Source of the DNA: Reyranella sp.
Lineage (GTDB): Bacteria; Pseudomonadota; Alphaproteobacteria; Reyranellales; Reyranellaceae
DNA length: 64,000 nt
Assembly: GCF_030651995.1 (NCBI RefSeq)
Contig: NZ_JAUSBN010000013.1
Coordinates: forward strand, 1 to 64,000
Direction of reading: 5' to 3'
The position numbers were made by a program, and so were the translations under genes. This document shows, one piece after another, positions 51,929-61,406 of the stretch (positions are counted from its first letter, which is position 1; each line of letters starts with the position of its first letter). The notes under the pieces were generated by a model. The model ran no database searches and had not been told where the DNA came from. It worked only from the letters and a program-made list of their open reading frames with translations.

Positions 51929-53350
51929 CTATCGGTCCTCCTCGAGATGGACCTTGATCCGGCCGGCGGCGACCGCGGCTTTCAGCAGGGCATGGTCGCG
52001 CTCGGTCTGGTCGGCATAGCTCACCGCGAAGTTCGCCAGGGCCTCGTCGAAAGCCTCGCTCCGGCCGAGATACCCCGTGATCAGCCAGGGATGGCTGGCC
52101 CGCCCATGCGCACGTGCCAGGGCCCAGCCGCAGGCCTTGCCGAACAGCACCAGCATCTTGCGGTCGAAGGTCTCGACCAGCGGCTTGATCTTCGCGTCGC
52201 GCAACTGGCGCACGTAGAGGTCGTTGCCGCGCAGTCCCGTCGTCCAGCCCAGGAAGATGTCGGACGACGACTGCATCAGGCGCTGGCCCTGGACCACGCG
52301 CTGCCCGGCGTGGCCGTAGCCGCTCTTGCCGGCATAAGGCTCCAGCACCGAGGGCACGGCCTCCTTGAACTGCAGGAACAGCGGCTGGTTCGAGGACGAC
52401 ATCAGCAGGCCGATCGAGCAGTACCGGCCGACGCTACCGATGCCGACCACCTTCATGGCGACATCGACCAGGCGATAGCGGTCGAGCAGCGCCTTGCGGT
52501 CGTCGGACAGCGAGTCGCGGTAGCCGGCAAAGGCCTTGTCGACTGCCTCCCGGAAGCCTTCGGCCCGCGAGAATTCGGGGTGGAAGATCAGCGGAGGCTG
52601 GTCCTTGATCTGGACCTGGCCGCCGACCATTTCTGCCAACTTGGGAAAGTCGATGTCGGCGGAGCGCTCGTCCTTCGCCGCCTCGATCCGGCGCTGCACG
52701 CGCTTCCTGATCTGCGGGTCGTCGGTCAGGCTGAACAGTTCCTCCGGTCCGATTTTCGTGTACCAGGCCTCCAGCGGGCTCATCTCGGCGACCTCTCGCA
52801 GGCGCTCGCGATAGCTTCGGGCCGCGGCCTGGGCCGCGTCGCGCCCCGTCGCTTCCGACAGGCCGTTCGACCGCGCCGCCAGCACGAACGAGGCGACCAG
52901 CCGCTTGAGGTCCCATTCCCAGGGCGCCGGCAGCGTCTCGTCGAAGTCGTTGATGTCGAAGTTGATGCTGCGCTCGGGCGTGGCGAAGCCGCCGAAGTTC
53001 AGCAGGTGGCAGTCGCCGCAGGCCTGTACGTGAACGCCCGTCGAGGGCGTGCCCGCAAGGTCGGCGGCCATCACGGCGGCCGCCCCGCGAAAGAAGGTGA
53101 ACGGCGATTGCAGCATTCGGCCATAGCGGATCGGCAGGAGATCGGTCTGACGCCCCTCGTCGGAGGCCTGGAGAATTTCCAGCGAATCCCGGCGGTCCTT
53201 CGGGCGCTTCCATTCGCCCTGGCTCGCGCGCGGAACCGCGTCGCGCAGGCGCTTGCCGGCGGCAAGGAGGTCGTCGGCCGGCACCGAGTGCACGGGACGT
53301 TCCAGTTCGGGGACGGTCGGCCGGGCGCGCGGCTTGGTCACGTTGGTCAT
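51929..53350 (-). CDS. DUF2252 family protein
   Basis: 473 residues. Family hallmarks: MLQSPFTFFRGAAAVMAADL, VQACGDCHLLNFGGFATPER, NFDINDFDETLPAPWEWDLK, VVGIGSVGRYCSIGL, and QGQRLMQSSSDIFLGW. These resemble a kinase-like fold with H-x-x-N and D-F-D motifs, but the reaction is unknown. The start at 53350 (MTNVTKP) has AAGGA at better spacing than ATG 53359. The gene precedes the bestrophin-like gene by 17 bp. Confidence 0.88.
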   Translation of the reverse strand: MTNVTKPRARPTVPELERPVHSVPADDLLAAGKRLRDAVPRASQGEWKRPKDRRDSLEILQASDEGRQTDLLPIRYGRMLQSPFTFFRGAAAVMAADLAGTPSTGVHVQACGDCHLLNFGGFATPERSINFDINDFDETLPAPWEWDLKRLVASFVLAARSNGLSEATGRDAAQAAARSYRERLREVAEMSPLEAWYTKIGPEELFSLTDDPQIRKRVQRRIEAAKDERSADIDFPKLAEMVGGQVQIKDQPPLIFHPEFSRAEGFREAVDKAFAGYRDSLSDDRKALLDRYRLVDVAMKVVGIGSVGRYCSIGLLMSSSNQPLFLQFKEAVPSVLEPYAGKSGYGHAGQRVVQGQRLMQSSSDIFLGWTTGLRGNDLYVRQLRDAKIKPLVETFDRKMLVLFGKACGWALARAHGRASHPWLITGYLGRSEAFDEALANFAVSYADQTERDHALLKAAVAAGRIKVHLEEDR

Positions 53351-53525
53351 CGTCGGCATCCTTCGAAAGGCAGCGGGTCCGCGCCACCAGCGAAGAATAC
53401 AGGCGCCCCGCACGGCGGCACTTGAGGCAGGTCAAGGGCTTGCCGGTCTTGTCCGGCCTGCTGCATCCATCGCCGGGGTGAGCGCGTTCACCGGGCCCGA
53501 ACCCATCATGCCGACGGAGACTCAC

Positions 53526-53801
53526 ATGGCGCGCACGCCCCAGAAACCCGACCCGAACGAGGCCTCGACCAGTTACAGCGGCACCGGACAGGGCAAGGAC
53601 GCTCGCCACGAGGAGAAGCGCAGGACGGGCGTGTATGGCGCCGATGCGGAGGAGGGGCCGGGGTACGAGCGTGAGGACGAGGAGAAGGGCGGTCGCTACG
53701 GGCTGGAGCCCACCGTCGAGCGTCCCAACGACGAGGGCAGTTCCGAAACGGCGGTGCCCCCGGCGGACCGGAAAGTGGATAAAGTGCCGGACCGCAAATG
53801 A
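53526..53801 (+). CDS. Small hydrophilic disordered protein
   Basis: 91 residues, rich in Glu, Lys, Gly and Pro (ARHEEKRRTGVYGADAEEGP, then YEREDEEKGGRYG). No signal or domain. GGAGA precedes ATG 53526; ATG 53508 is an alternative. Possibly cotranscribed with the next small gene. Confidence 0.6.
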   Translation: MARTPQKPDPNEASTSYSGTGQGKDARHEEKRRTGVYGADAEEGPGYEREDEEKGGRYGLEPTVERPNDEGSSETAVPPADRKVDKVPDRK

Positions 53802-53825
53802 TGCCGGCTTCCGGCAGGAGAGTTC

Positions 53826-54047
53826 ATGGGCCAGCCGATTTCCGAAGCCAAGAAGGCGATTTTCCTGCAGCGGGCCGAGGCCCGGCTGAACTTCGCCCGC
53901 AACCTGCCGGCGGAGAACCCGAACCGGGACGCCAAGATCCGGGAGGCGGAGAAGGCGCTGCAGACCGCGCTCGCCTCGAAGACCGGCCCCGTCAGGACGG
54001 GCACCGGGCGCAAGGCCGGCAAGGCAAGGAAGAAGCGTGCCCGTTGA
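53826..54047 (+). CDS. Small helical basic protein
   Basis: 73 residues. ISEAKKAIFLQRAEARLNFA and AKIREAEKALQTALASK form two probable helices, followed by a basic tail (GRKAGKARKKRAR). The ribosome site CAGGAGAG lies upstream. The basic tail could bind nucleic acid; family not recognised. Confidence 0.6.
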   Translation: MGQPISEAKKAIFLQRAEARLNFARNLPAENPNRDAKIREAEKALQTALASKTGPVRTGTGRKAGKARKKRAR

Positions 54048-54094
54048 AGCGGGGGCTGCCTTCAAAACGGCGCGATTTCGACATCGATAATGGA

Positions 54095-54100
54095 TATAAT
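54095..54100 (+). promoter_or_regulatory. Consensus -10 hexamer
   Basis: TATAAT lies in an unusually AT-rich stretch, 45 bp before the exported protein start. No good -35 box is seen at 16-18 bp, so promoter activity is only suggested. Confidence 0.35.
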
Positions 54101-54144
54101 CCACACAGTGTTTGAGTGTTCGTTGCCACCTTTCCGGTGAGGGA

Positions 54145-54516
54145 ATGTCGATGCTGAAAAAGTTTGCCGTGGCCGCCTTGGTCACCCTTCTTCCTGTCGC
54201 GCCCGCCCTGGCGGAGCCGGCCATCTTCACGTGGACGGGCATGGGGTTGAACGTGCCGGGCAGCGGCAAGTGCCCGACCTACAAGATGACGATCAAGGTC
54301 ACGGTCGTCGGTACGGACGTGGATGGTTGGTTCCAGCAGGAAGGCCGCCCCGAGCGCGGCTTCAAGGCGACCCTCGGTCCCGACAAGAAGTTCAAGACGA
54401 CGACCATCGTGGGGGGCGGCAACAAGATGGACGTGGTGGGCTCGCTGAAGCCCGGCGCCTCGACCATCATGCTGGACGGCTACTGCCTGTTCGAGGGCCC
54501 GCTCAAGCCGCAGTGA
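54145..54516 (+). CDS. Small exported protein of unknown function
   Basis: 123 residues. The signal peptide MSMLKKFAVAALVTLLPVAP (cleaved after ALA) is followed by a beta-rich domain with GKCPTYKMTIKVTVVGTDVD, GWFQQEGRPERGFKATLG and GYCLFEGPLKP. Two Cys could pair. An ATG at 54151 is an equal candidate start. Family not recognised. Confidence 0.7.
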   Translation: MSMLKKFAVAALVTLLPVAPALAEPAIFTWTGMGLNVPGSGKCPTYKMTIKVTVVGTDVDGWFQQEGRPERGFKATLGPDKKFKTTTIVGGGNKMDVVGSLKPGASTIMLDGYCLFEGPLKPQ

Positions 54517-54547
54517 CGGGCCCCCGGATCGGTCTGTGTCTTACCGG

Positions 54548-54577
54548 GTTCTGGATCGCTAGCTGGCGATCCAGAAC
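54548..54577. terminator. 12-bp stem-loop between convergent genes
   Basis: GTTCTGGATCGC, TAGCTG, GCGATCCAGAAC forms a perfect 12-bp stem with a 6-nt loop, beginning in the intergenic gap and covering the last codons of the minus-strand binding protein. No T-run follows on either strand, so it may be a terminator or an mRNA 3' stabiliser. Confidence 0.45.
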
Positions 54578-56463
54578 GTGTCGGGCTCGTAGAGCCCGAT
54601 ATATCCGCCCGGATCCCACGCCCAGTAGCCCTTCTCCGGGACGTTGCGCACCTTCTTGCCCACCGTGACCGGCTGGCGCACCTCGTTCACGGTGCCGATC
54701 GAGAAGACCTGGTCGGCATTGATCGTCAGAATCTCCTCCCACGCCTTGCGGCGTTCGGCGGCGTCGGCCGAGGTGTCCCACTTCCGCAGCAGCCCGAGCA
54801 GTTCCTTGCCGACCTCCATGTCGCAGGGCTCGCCCTGCTTGCCCTTGGATTCGACGTAGAGACCCCATTTCGGCCATTGCAGCCCGCCCTGCATCACCGG
54901 CGTGAACTCGCGCGGGCTGGTGTCGACGGTTGGCGCGGCAGTAGTGACGCCGGCATAGGCGGTCATGACCGCCTCGCCGGAGGTGGTGCGCAGGCGGAAA
55001 TTGTCGGTGGTCTGCGGCTTCAGCAGCGCCTTGATGCCGATCTTCTTCCACTGGTCGACGACCAGGGTCATGGTGTCGACTTCGTCGGCCTTTTCGCTCG
55101 AATGCTCGATCACGAACATCGCCGGCTGGCCGCTGGGCAGCAGGCGGATTCCGTCACTGCCCTTCTTGGTGAGCCCGATCTCGTCCAGCAGCTTGTTGGC
55201 GGCCTTCACGTCCTGGGTCGCCCACTTGGTGGCGTATTCCGGCTTGAACAGGGGCGAGCGCGGCATGATCGTGTTGGCGGACGGCTTGGCCAGCCCGTTG
55301 TAGACGACGTCGCTCAGCTCCTCGCGATTGATGGCCAGCGACAGCGCGCGGCGGAAGCGGACGTCGCGGTTGAGCTTGCGCCAGGTCTCGTCGTTGGCGT
55401 TCATGTTGGGATAGAAGGCGACCTCCGAGCCCGAGCCCTTCTCCCACAGGAGCGCCTTGATGCCGGACGTCTTGGCGGCGTCGCGCAGGAAGGTGTAGTC
55501 GCGCAGGCCGAGATAGCGCGGCTGCAGGTCCGATTCGCCCAGCCCCGCCTTGGCCGGGATAAGGTTGGCCGCGACCACGGTCATGATCACGTCGTTGATG
55601 TAGGGGAGCTGCTGGCCCTTGCTGTCGATGCGGTGGAAGTAGGGGTTGCGCACGAAGACGAAGCGCTGGGCCGGCGGCACCGTGGTCAGGACCCACGGGT
55701 TGAGCGTCGGCAGGTCGACGTTGCTGTTGCCGTACATCGCGTCCTGGCGCTTGTAGACGTTGGCCCAGCGACTGCCCTTGTAGCGCTTGAGGATTTCCTC
55801 CTCGTCCGTGTACTTGCCGTGCAACGTCTTCAGGTAATGGGCCGGGCGGAACAGGAACAGCGGGGCGGCGCGCGCCTGGCTCTCGATGAAGTCCGGGTTG
55901 GGCTTGTCCCAGCTGTAGCGGATCGTCACCTCGTCGAGGATCTCGACCCTCGGCGGCTTGCCGTCGACCAGCAGTTCGACGGAGGGACCGTTCGGTGACA
56001 GGTCCTTGTTGTTGGCGATGTCCTCCCAGAAGAAGCGGAAGTCCTCGGTCGTGAACGGGTGGCCGTCCGACCATTTGTGGCCGGCGCGCAGCTTGAACGT
56101 GAACTCGCGGCCCTCCTTGACCTCGTAGCTCTCGAGGATGTCGGGGTGCAGCTTGAACTTGTCGTCATAGACGATCAGTCGGGTGTAGCTGTAGACGGTC
56201 ATCAGCCGGGTATCGCGCGTGGCCGCGACCAGCATGTTGAGCTGGCCGCCATGCCGGCCGATGCCGTCGGCGCCCGAGAAGCTCTCGATGACACGCGGCT
56301 GCTTCGGCAGGCGCGCGGTCACCGGCGGCAGGGCGCCCGACTTCACCTTGTCCAGCAGACCCGGCGTCTCCTGCAGGGCCGGCAGCGGATTTGCGGCAAA
56401 GGCGGGGACTCCCCGCGCCACCAGCCCCACCAACAGCGCCTGCGTCAGAACACGTCTCTTCAT
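54559..56463 (-). CDS. ABC transporter substrate-binding protein, family 5
   Basis: 634 residues. A signal peptide (MKRRVLTQALLVGLVARGVP, cleaved near AFAA) is followed by SBP_bac_5 features: ESYEVKEGREFTFKLRAGHK, WSDGHPFTTEDFRFFWEDIA, DVRFRRALSLAINREELSDV, and the late DTSPREFTPVMQ. It is longer than most family members. Permease genes are not in the window. Divergent from the Nudix gene across 300 bp without features. Confidence 0.88.
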   Translation of the reverse strand: MKRRVLTQALLVGLVARGVPAFAANPLPALQETPGLLDKVKSGALPPVTARLPKQPRVIESFSGADGIGRHGGQLNMLVAATRDTRLMTVYSYTRLIVYDDKFKLHPDILESYEVKEGREFTFKLRAGHKWSDGHPFTTEDFRFFWEDIANNKDLSPNGPSVELLVDGKPPRVEILDEVTIRYSWDKPNPDFIESQARAAPLFLFRPAHYLKTLHGKYTDEEEILKRYKGSRWANVYKRQDAMYGNSNVDLPTLNPWVLTTVPPAQRFVFVRNPYFHRIDSKGQQLPYINDVIMTVVAANLIPAKAGLGESDLQPRYLGLRDYTFLRDAAKTSGIKALLWEKGSGSEVAFYPNMNANDETWRKLNRDVRFRRALSLAINREELSDVVYNGLAKPSANTIMPRSPLFKPEYATKWATQDVKAANKLLDEIGLTKKGSDGIRLLPSGQPAMFVIEHSSEKADEVDTMTLVVDQWKKIGIKALLKPQTTDNFRLRTTSGEAVMTAYAGVTTAAPTVDTSPREFTPVMQGGLQWPKWGLYVESKGKQGEPCDMEVGKELLGLLRKWDTSADAAERRKAWEEILTINADQVFSIGTVNEVRQPVTVGKKVRNVPEKGYWAWDPGGYIGLYEPDTFWIAS

Positions 56464-56765
56464 TGCCAGCCTCCCTGATTGCCCGCCGCCCGGCTCCCGG
56501 CGGCCCCAAACGCCCCAAGGGGAGTATGATCCTCAACTAAGGCAGAAATCGCTGATATTTTGAAGAATCTCGCAGGAAAAAAAGCCGCGCACGGTCTTCC
56601 CGGTACAGCGGCGGTCGAGGCGGTGCCGAACGAGGACGGCAACGGGGCGATGGTGGGGACCCTTGAGTCACATGTGATAGCCCCGCGGGCCTGTTCGGTG
56701 GGACACTGCGGGCCGGGCGGATCGTGGCCGCACCGCGATGCAAACGAGAGACTTGGGAACCCCCG

Positions 56766-57338
56766 ATGAAGAGCAGCAAGAAAGGCCCCTGGACCATCCT
56801 CTCCCAGAAGGAGGTGTACGAGAACCCGTGGATCCGGCTCACCCATCACGAGGTGCTGACGCCGGCACGGACGCCGGGCATCTACGGGTTGGTGCACTAC
56901 AAGAACCTGGCCATCGGGGTCGTGCCGGTCGATGCCGAATTCCATACCTATCTGGTCGGTCAATACCGGTTCCCGCTCGACGCCTACAGTTGGGAAATTC
57001 CCGAGGGCGGCGGGGCGCACGGCGTCGACCCGCTCGACTCGGCCGCTCGCGAGCTGCGCGAGGAGACGGGGCTCGTGGCGCGGCGCTGGCGGAAGATCCT
57101 GGAAGCCGATCTCTCGAACTCCGTCTCGGACGAGCGCGCCGTCGCCTATCTCGCCTGGGGCCTGACGCCGGGCGAATCGGAACCGGAAGCCACGGAGGAG
57201 CTCGTGGTGAAGCGCGTTCCGCTGGCGGAAGCCTTCCGGATGGTCGAGGCCGGCGAGATCCGCGACGCGCTGAGCATACTGTCGCTGCAGGCCGTCCGAC
57301 TCCTGCAGCTGGAGGGAAAGCTCGACCTGCGGGACTGA
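56766..57338 (+). CDS. Nudix hydrolase
   Basis: 190 residues. The Nudix box GGGAHGVDPLDSAARELREE, then TGL matches G-x5-E-x7-R-E-U-x-E-E-x-G-U, with Asp in place of the first Glu. Upstream strands LVHYKNLAIGVVPVD and QYRFPLDAYSWEIPEGG resemble the ADP-ribose/ADP-sugar pyrophosphatase group. Start 56766 is the first ATG of this domain. It lies 77 bp upstream of the dioxygenase gene. Confidence 0.88.
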   Translation: MKSSKKGPWTILSQKEVYENPWIRLTHHEVLTPARTPGIYGLVHYKNLAIGVVPVDAEFHTYLVGQYRFPLDAYSWEIPEGGGAHGVDPLDSAARELREETGLVARRWRKILEADLSNSVSDERAVAYLAWGLTPGESEPEATEELVVKRVPLAEAFRMVEAGEIRDALSILSLQAVRLLQLEGKLDLRD

Positions 57339-57415
57339 GGCCGCTGGACGGGCTGGTCGGCACGCCGCAAATCGGAAAGACTGCGGTCCGACGGCATTCC
57401 GGAGGTTCGCGCGCC

Positions 57416-58282
57416 ATGCCCCAGCTTCGTTACGAAGAACTCCATCCCGAATTCGGCGTCCGCATCCGCGGCGTCGATGTGAGCCAGCCGCTCGCACCCG
57501 ACCTCGTGGCGGAGATCAACGCGGCGATCGACCGCTACTCCTTCGTCTGCTTCCCCGGCCAGTCGATGGACGACGACCGCCAGCTCGCGCTCACGCGCCA
57601 GCTCGGCAATCCGGAGCCGAGCCACACCAGCCTCGGCAAGGTCGAGTATTTCGGCACCATCGGCAACGTGCAGCCGGACGGCACGGCCCTCGGTAACGCG
57701 GACAAGAAGACGATCTTCCTCACCGGCAACAACATGTGGCACTCCGATGCCTCGTTCAAACCGGTGCCGGCCTTCCTCTCGATCATGTGCGCCTACGAGA
57801 CGCCGTCCGAGGGCGGCATCACCATGTTCGTTTCCCTGCGTGCCGCCTACGATCGCCTGCCGCCCGAGCGCAAGGCCGAGCTCGAGCCGCTGATCGCGAT
57901 CCACGACTACGTCCATTCGCGCTCCAAGGTCGCGCCCGATGCCGTGTCGCCGGAGCTGGCGGCCTCGCTGCCGCCGGTGCGCCAGCGGCTGGTCCGCACC
58001 AATCCCGCGACCGGGGCGAAGAACCTGTTCCTCGGCAGCCATGTGCGCGAGATCGAGGGCATGAGCGTCGCCGCCGGCCGCGCCCTGATCGACGCGCTGA
58101 CCGACGAGGCGATCCGTCCCGAGCACGTCTACCATCACGCCTGGCAGCCGGGTGACGTCGTCCTCTGGGACAATCGTTGCCTGCTGCACGCCGGCAGCGG
58201 CTACGACGCCGACCGCCACCGCCGCTACATGCGCCAGACCCGTGTCAGCGGCGCCTGCTCGTCGCTGGAGGAGGCGGCTTAG
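57416..58282 (+). CDS. TauD/TfdA-family Fe(II)/2-oxoglutarate dioxygenase
   Basis: 288 residues. The iron ligands are H109 and D111 (NMWHSDASF) and the distal His in CLLHAGSGYD, with the 2-oxoglutarate Arg in RRYMRQTRVSG. Also GVRIRGVDVSQPL and FVCFPGQSM. The sequence style is closer to TfdA/AlkS-like than to TauD. The substrate (sulfonate, aryloxyacetate or other) is not determined. GGAGG precedes the start. Confidence 0.88.
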   Translation: MPQLRYEELHPEFGVRIRGVDVSQPLAPDLVAEINAAIDRYSFVCFPGQSMDDDRQLALTRQLGNPEPSHTSLGKVEYFGTIGNVQPDGTALGNADKKTIFLTGNNMWHSDASFKPVPAFLSIMCAYETPSEGGITMFVSLRAAYDRLPPERKAELEPLIAIHDYVHSRSKVAPDAVSPELAASLPPVRQRLVRTNPATGAKNLFLGSHVREIEGMSVAAGRALIDALTDEAIRPEHVYHHAWQPGDVVLWDNRCLLHAGSGYDADRHRRYMRQTRVSGACSSLEEAA

Positions 58283-58416
58283 CCGCGCGCCTGCGACTGC
58301 GCGGCCTCGACGTCGAAGGCGCGATCTGGAAGGGCGCTGCGAAACTGCACCCATGACGGTGGCCCTGGGCCGGTGGATACTCCGCTTCCGCCGGATCAGC
58401 AGTGGAGGAAACACGC

Positions 58417-59265
58417 ATGGCGCCGAAGCTTGTCGACTACTTGTCCTACGAACCCGAGGAGAACGGAATTCTCTGGATCAGGTTCAACCGCCCGGACCGG
58501 CTCAACGCGCTGGTCGGGACGGCGGAGGAAAACGGCACCGTCGCCAAGGTCGGTGAGTACATGCGCGCCGGCGACGACGATCCGAAGATTCGCGTGATCG
58601 TGCTCACCGGGGTCGGCCGCGTCTTCTGTGCCGGCGCCGACCTGCGCTCGAAGATGCCGGCCGAGGTGACGGGCGAGGACTTCCCCGGCGCCCGCGGCGC
58701 GCACGAGGGCCCCGATGCCGCGCGTCAGCATTTTTTCCACGGCTTCACCAAGCTTCACCGCGACATCTCGCTGATCCGCAAGCCGACCATCGCCATGATC
58801 AACGGTCCGGCGGTCGGATCGGGCATGGACATGGCGCTTCACTGCGACATCCGCATCGGCTGCGAGAAGACGCGCTTCATCGGCTACCAGAATGCCGGCC
58901 AGATCATCGAGAACGGCGGCTCCTACTATCTGCCGAAGATGGTTGGCCTCGGCCGCGCGCTCGAATTCGCCTACACCGGCGAGCTCGACGCCCAGCGCGC
59001 CTACGACTGGGGCATGCTCAATCACCTCGTGGCGTTGGACAAGCTCGAGGAGACCACGCGGGCCCTGTGCGACCGCATCATCAAGGTGCCGCCGCTGGTG
59101 CAATGGGTCGGCAAGCGCATCATGCGCGCGGCCCTCGACAGCACGATGGAGACCACCATGGTCCTCACCTCGAATGCCGGCGGCATCCTGAACGGCTCGG
59201 AAGACGCCAAGGAAGCGCGCCGCGCCTTCGCCGAGAAGCGTCCACCGGTTTTCAAGGGGCAGTGA
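58417..59265 (+). CDS. Enoyl-CoA hydratase/isomerase family protein
   Basis: 282 residues. Oxyanion loops GVGRVFCAGADLRSKM and NGPAVGSGMDMALHCDIR define the crotonase fold. The C-terminus reads RRAFAEKRPPVFKGQ. Start 58417 is preferred (GTGGAGGAAACACGC upstream); a GTG at 58402 is in frame. It is 134 bp after the dioxygenase and probably in the same transcription direction group; it resembles the gene at 7401 but is not a recent duplicate. Confidence 0.88.
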   Translation: MAPKLVDYLSYEPEENGILWIRFNRPDRLNALVGTAEENGTVAKVGEYMRAGDDDPKIRVIVLTGVGRVFCAGADLRSKMPAEVTGEDFPGARGAHEGPDAARQHFFHGFTKLHRDISLIRKPTIAMINGPAVGSGMDMALHCDIRIGCEKTRFIGYQNAGQIIENGGSYYLPKMVGLGRALEFAYTGELDAQRAYDWGMLNHLVALDKLEETTRALCDRIIKVPPLVQWVGKRIMRAALDSTMETTMVLTSNAGGILNGSEDAKEARRAFAEKRPPVFKGQ

Positions 59266-59278
59266 ACGAGGCCGCTTC

Positions 59279-60559
59279 TCAGGCAGCGCGCGGCAGCCCG
59301 GGCGCGCGCTGCTTCAGGGCCTGCCACGCAAGGAAGAGCAGGCCGACGACGAAGACCGGCATCAAGGGAATCCCCATGCCGTTGAGCCGGATGCCGATGT
59401 TGGGAATGAGCCACAGCCCGACATAGAAGAGCAGTTCGCCCGGATAGAGATCGGCTTCCATGCGACGCCGGAAGACCATCAGCGCCGCCGGCATCAGCAG
59501 GAGCAGGTCGTAGTTGATCAGATAGGGCGACACCAGGAGCGTACCGGCGGCGAGGACCGCCGTGGCTTCGTCGCTCAGCTCGTGCCGGCTGAACGCCCGC
59601 CAGACGACGATCACCGCGGCAAGCGCTCCGGCCAGATGCACCAGGTTGGCGAGAGAGGATGGAAGGCCGAGGAGGCGGCTCGCGACCAATATCGTCGTGA
59701 TGAAGGTCGAGACATGCTGGAACATCAAGGCGGCGAATTCCGGTCCCGATCTTTCTCGCGCCATCTCGAAGAACTGGACCCAGAACTCCAGGCCAAACAC
59801 GGCCAGGCTTGCCAATGCCATGAGGACCGTCGTGCCGATCATCCACGCCAGGGCCTGCCATCGGCGCGCCGCGAGCAGCGCGACGGGAACGAGGACGCAG
59901 AGCTGGGGCTTGTAGGAGAGTATGCCCAGCAGGATGCCTGCGGCCGCCGGCGACCGGTCGACAAGGCGCATCCCGCCGTAGAACAGCCCGATGTTCAGGA
60001 AGGCGTTCTGGCCGGCGATCATCGTCCAGAGAGCGGCCGGCGAGGTGAGCGTTGCCATCCAGATCCAGAAGTTGCTCCTGCCGGCGAGGAGCGTTGCGAG
60101 CGCTGCTGTCGCCGCCATGAAGCCGCTGTACGCCGCGAGAACGCTGAACCATGCGAGCGGTATGGTCAGGAGAAGCCAGGTCGGCGGGTACATGAAGGGG
60201 CGAAAATTGACGGGTTGCTTGAAGTATTCCGGATAGTTCAGGTTCTCGAAATCCGAGAAGGCCGCCAGTTGATAGATCACCCCGAGCTTCCCCTCGAGGA
60301 ACGCACGGCTGGCCGCGTGAAAGACAATGAAGTCGGGGAACAGGAGCGATCGCTGTGGACCGATATACGGACCGCCGGAGAAGTAGAGGATGATCGTCAG
60401 GGCATCGTAGAGGCCGACGACGACGCAGAACACGACCGCAAGCTGCAGGAGGAGCCTTGGCGAGCCCGGCTTCCGGCCGGTCAGGGCAGCAACCGCGATC
60501 TGCCGCAACGATTCCCACCAACGCGGCGCTGACACGCTCTTTGTCTCCCACACGGCCAT
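59279..60559 (-). CDS. GT87-family mannosyltransferase-like membrane protein
   Basis: 426 residues, about 10 membrane segments, starting MAVWETKS. FPDFIVFHAASRAFLEGK carries the early acidic/His-containing loop of GT-C enzymes, and FRPFMYPPTWLLLTIPLAWF, AGQNAFLNIGLFYGGMRLVD and LGILSYKPQLCVLVPVALLA match the DUF2029/GT87 family, which uses polyprenyl-phosphate sugars at the membrane. Acceptor unknown. Longer upstream frame codons are rejected. Confidence 0.82.
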   Translation of the reverse strand: MAVWETKSVSAPRWWESLRQIAVAALTGRKPGSPRLLLQLAVVFCVVVGLYDALTIILYFSGGPYIGPQRSLLFPDFIVFHAASRAFLEGKLGVIYQLAAFSDFENLNYPEYFKQPVNFRPFMYPPTWLLLTIPLAWFSVLAAYSGFMAATAALATLLAGRSNFWIWMATLTSPAALWTMIAGQNAFLNIGLFYGGMRLVDRSPAAAGILLGILSYKPQLCVLVPVALLAARRWQALAWMIGTTVLMALASLAVFGLEFWVQFFEMARERSGPEFAALMFQHVSTFITTILVASRLLGLPSSLANLVHLAGALAAVIVVWRAFSRHELSDEATAVLAAGTLLVSPYLINYDLLLLMPAALMVFRRRMEADLYPGELLFYVGLWLIPNIGIRLNGMGIPLMPVFVVGLLFLAWQALKQRAPGLPRAA

Positions 60560-60656
60560 CGCGACGATGATTGCCGAGCTTTGCAGATTCACCCCTGAAG
60601 CGCCAGACCGGCATGTCCTCCGCCCTCGGAGGATGGCGGAGGCGTCGTGGCGGGCG

Positions 60657-61283
60657 CTACTGCGGCCAGCCCAGTTCGATCTCGATGACGACCGGTCTGG
60701 TCTGGCGCATGGCGCGGTCGGTCGACAGGAACTCGACATCGCCGTTCACCTTGTCGAGGGCATCGCCGGGTGCATCGCTTGCCGGGTCGAAGCGGACCGA
60801 GAGGTTGCAGCCGCCCACAGGCTTTTCGAGACGGCCGCCGTCCCAGCCGTTGGCATAGCCGCCGAGGTCCCAGCCAAAACCCGTCAGGGTGAAGGGCTTG
60901 CCGTTCATGGCCTCGATTTCCGTCAGGGGGGTGCCGTTCACGACCGGCTTGTCGAGGCCGGTGACGGCAACCGGCCAGGTCGAGCCGTTGCGGATGATGA
61001 TGACGTTGGGACGGGAATAGGCATCGTGCCAGAGGATGTCGATGCGCTTGGCCGGATCCTTCGCGAAGATGACCGTTCCCGGCTCCGTGTTGCCCTCGCC
61101 CACGGGAACGTCGGCCCGTTCGACATTGGCGGCGCCGAAGACCTGCGCGAGCGTGCGTTCGTCGGCGGTGCGGGCGAAGGGGCCGGTGCAGTCGAGTACG
61201 GTCGGAGCCGGCCCCTGTGCGAGCGCTGGCGTCGCAAGGGTGACGCAGAACAGGCACGCAAAGTGGCGCAGTGACGGTGACAT
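60657..61283 (-). CDS. Exported protein of unknown function
   Basis: 208 residues. A signal peptide (SLRHFACLFCVTLATPALAQ) is followed by DCTGPFARTADERTLAQVFG, AANVERADVPVGEGNTEPGT and FTLTGFGWDLGGYANGWDGG. Two Cys lie far apart (DCTGPF and GGCNL). Family not recognised with certainty. The long antisense-type frame upstream is rejected as coding. Confidence 0.75.
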   Translation of the reverse strand: MSPSLRHFACLFCVTLATPALAQGPAPTVLDCTGPFARTADERTLAQVFGAANVERADVPVGEGNTEPGTVIFAKDPAKRIDILWHDAYSRPNVIIIRNGSTWPVAVTGLDKPVVNGTPLTEIEAMNGKPFTLTGFGWDLGGYANGWDGGRLEKPVGGCNLSVRFDPASDAPGDALDKVNGDVEFLSTDRAMRQTRPVVIEIELGWPQ

Positions 61284-61406
61284 CTCGCTCTCGAACCCGC
61301 TCTGGCGGCAAAGACCGTCAGAGCGCCATATTGTGGCCGCTGCCAGGGAGCAGCAGCATGACCGAAGAGTTCTTTCTTTATCACAACCGGCACTGACGCG
61401 AGACCG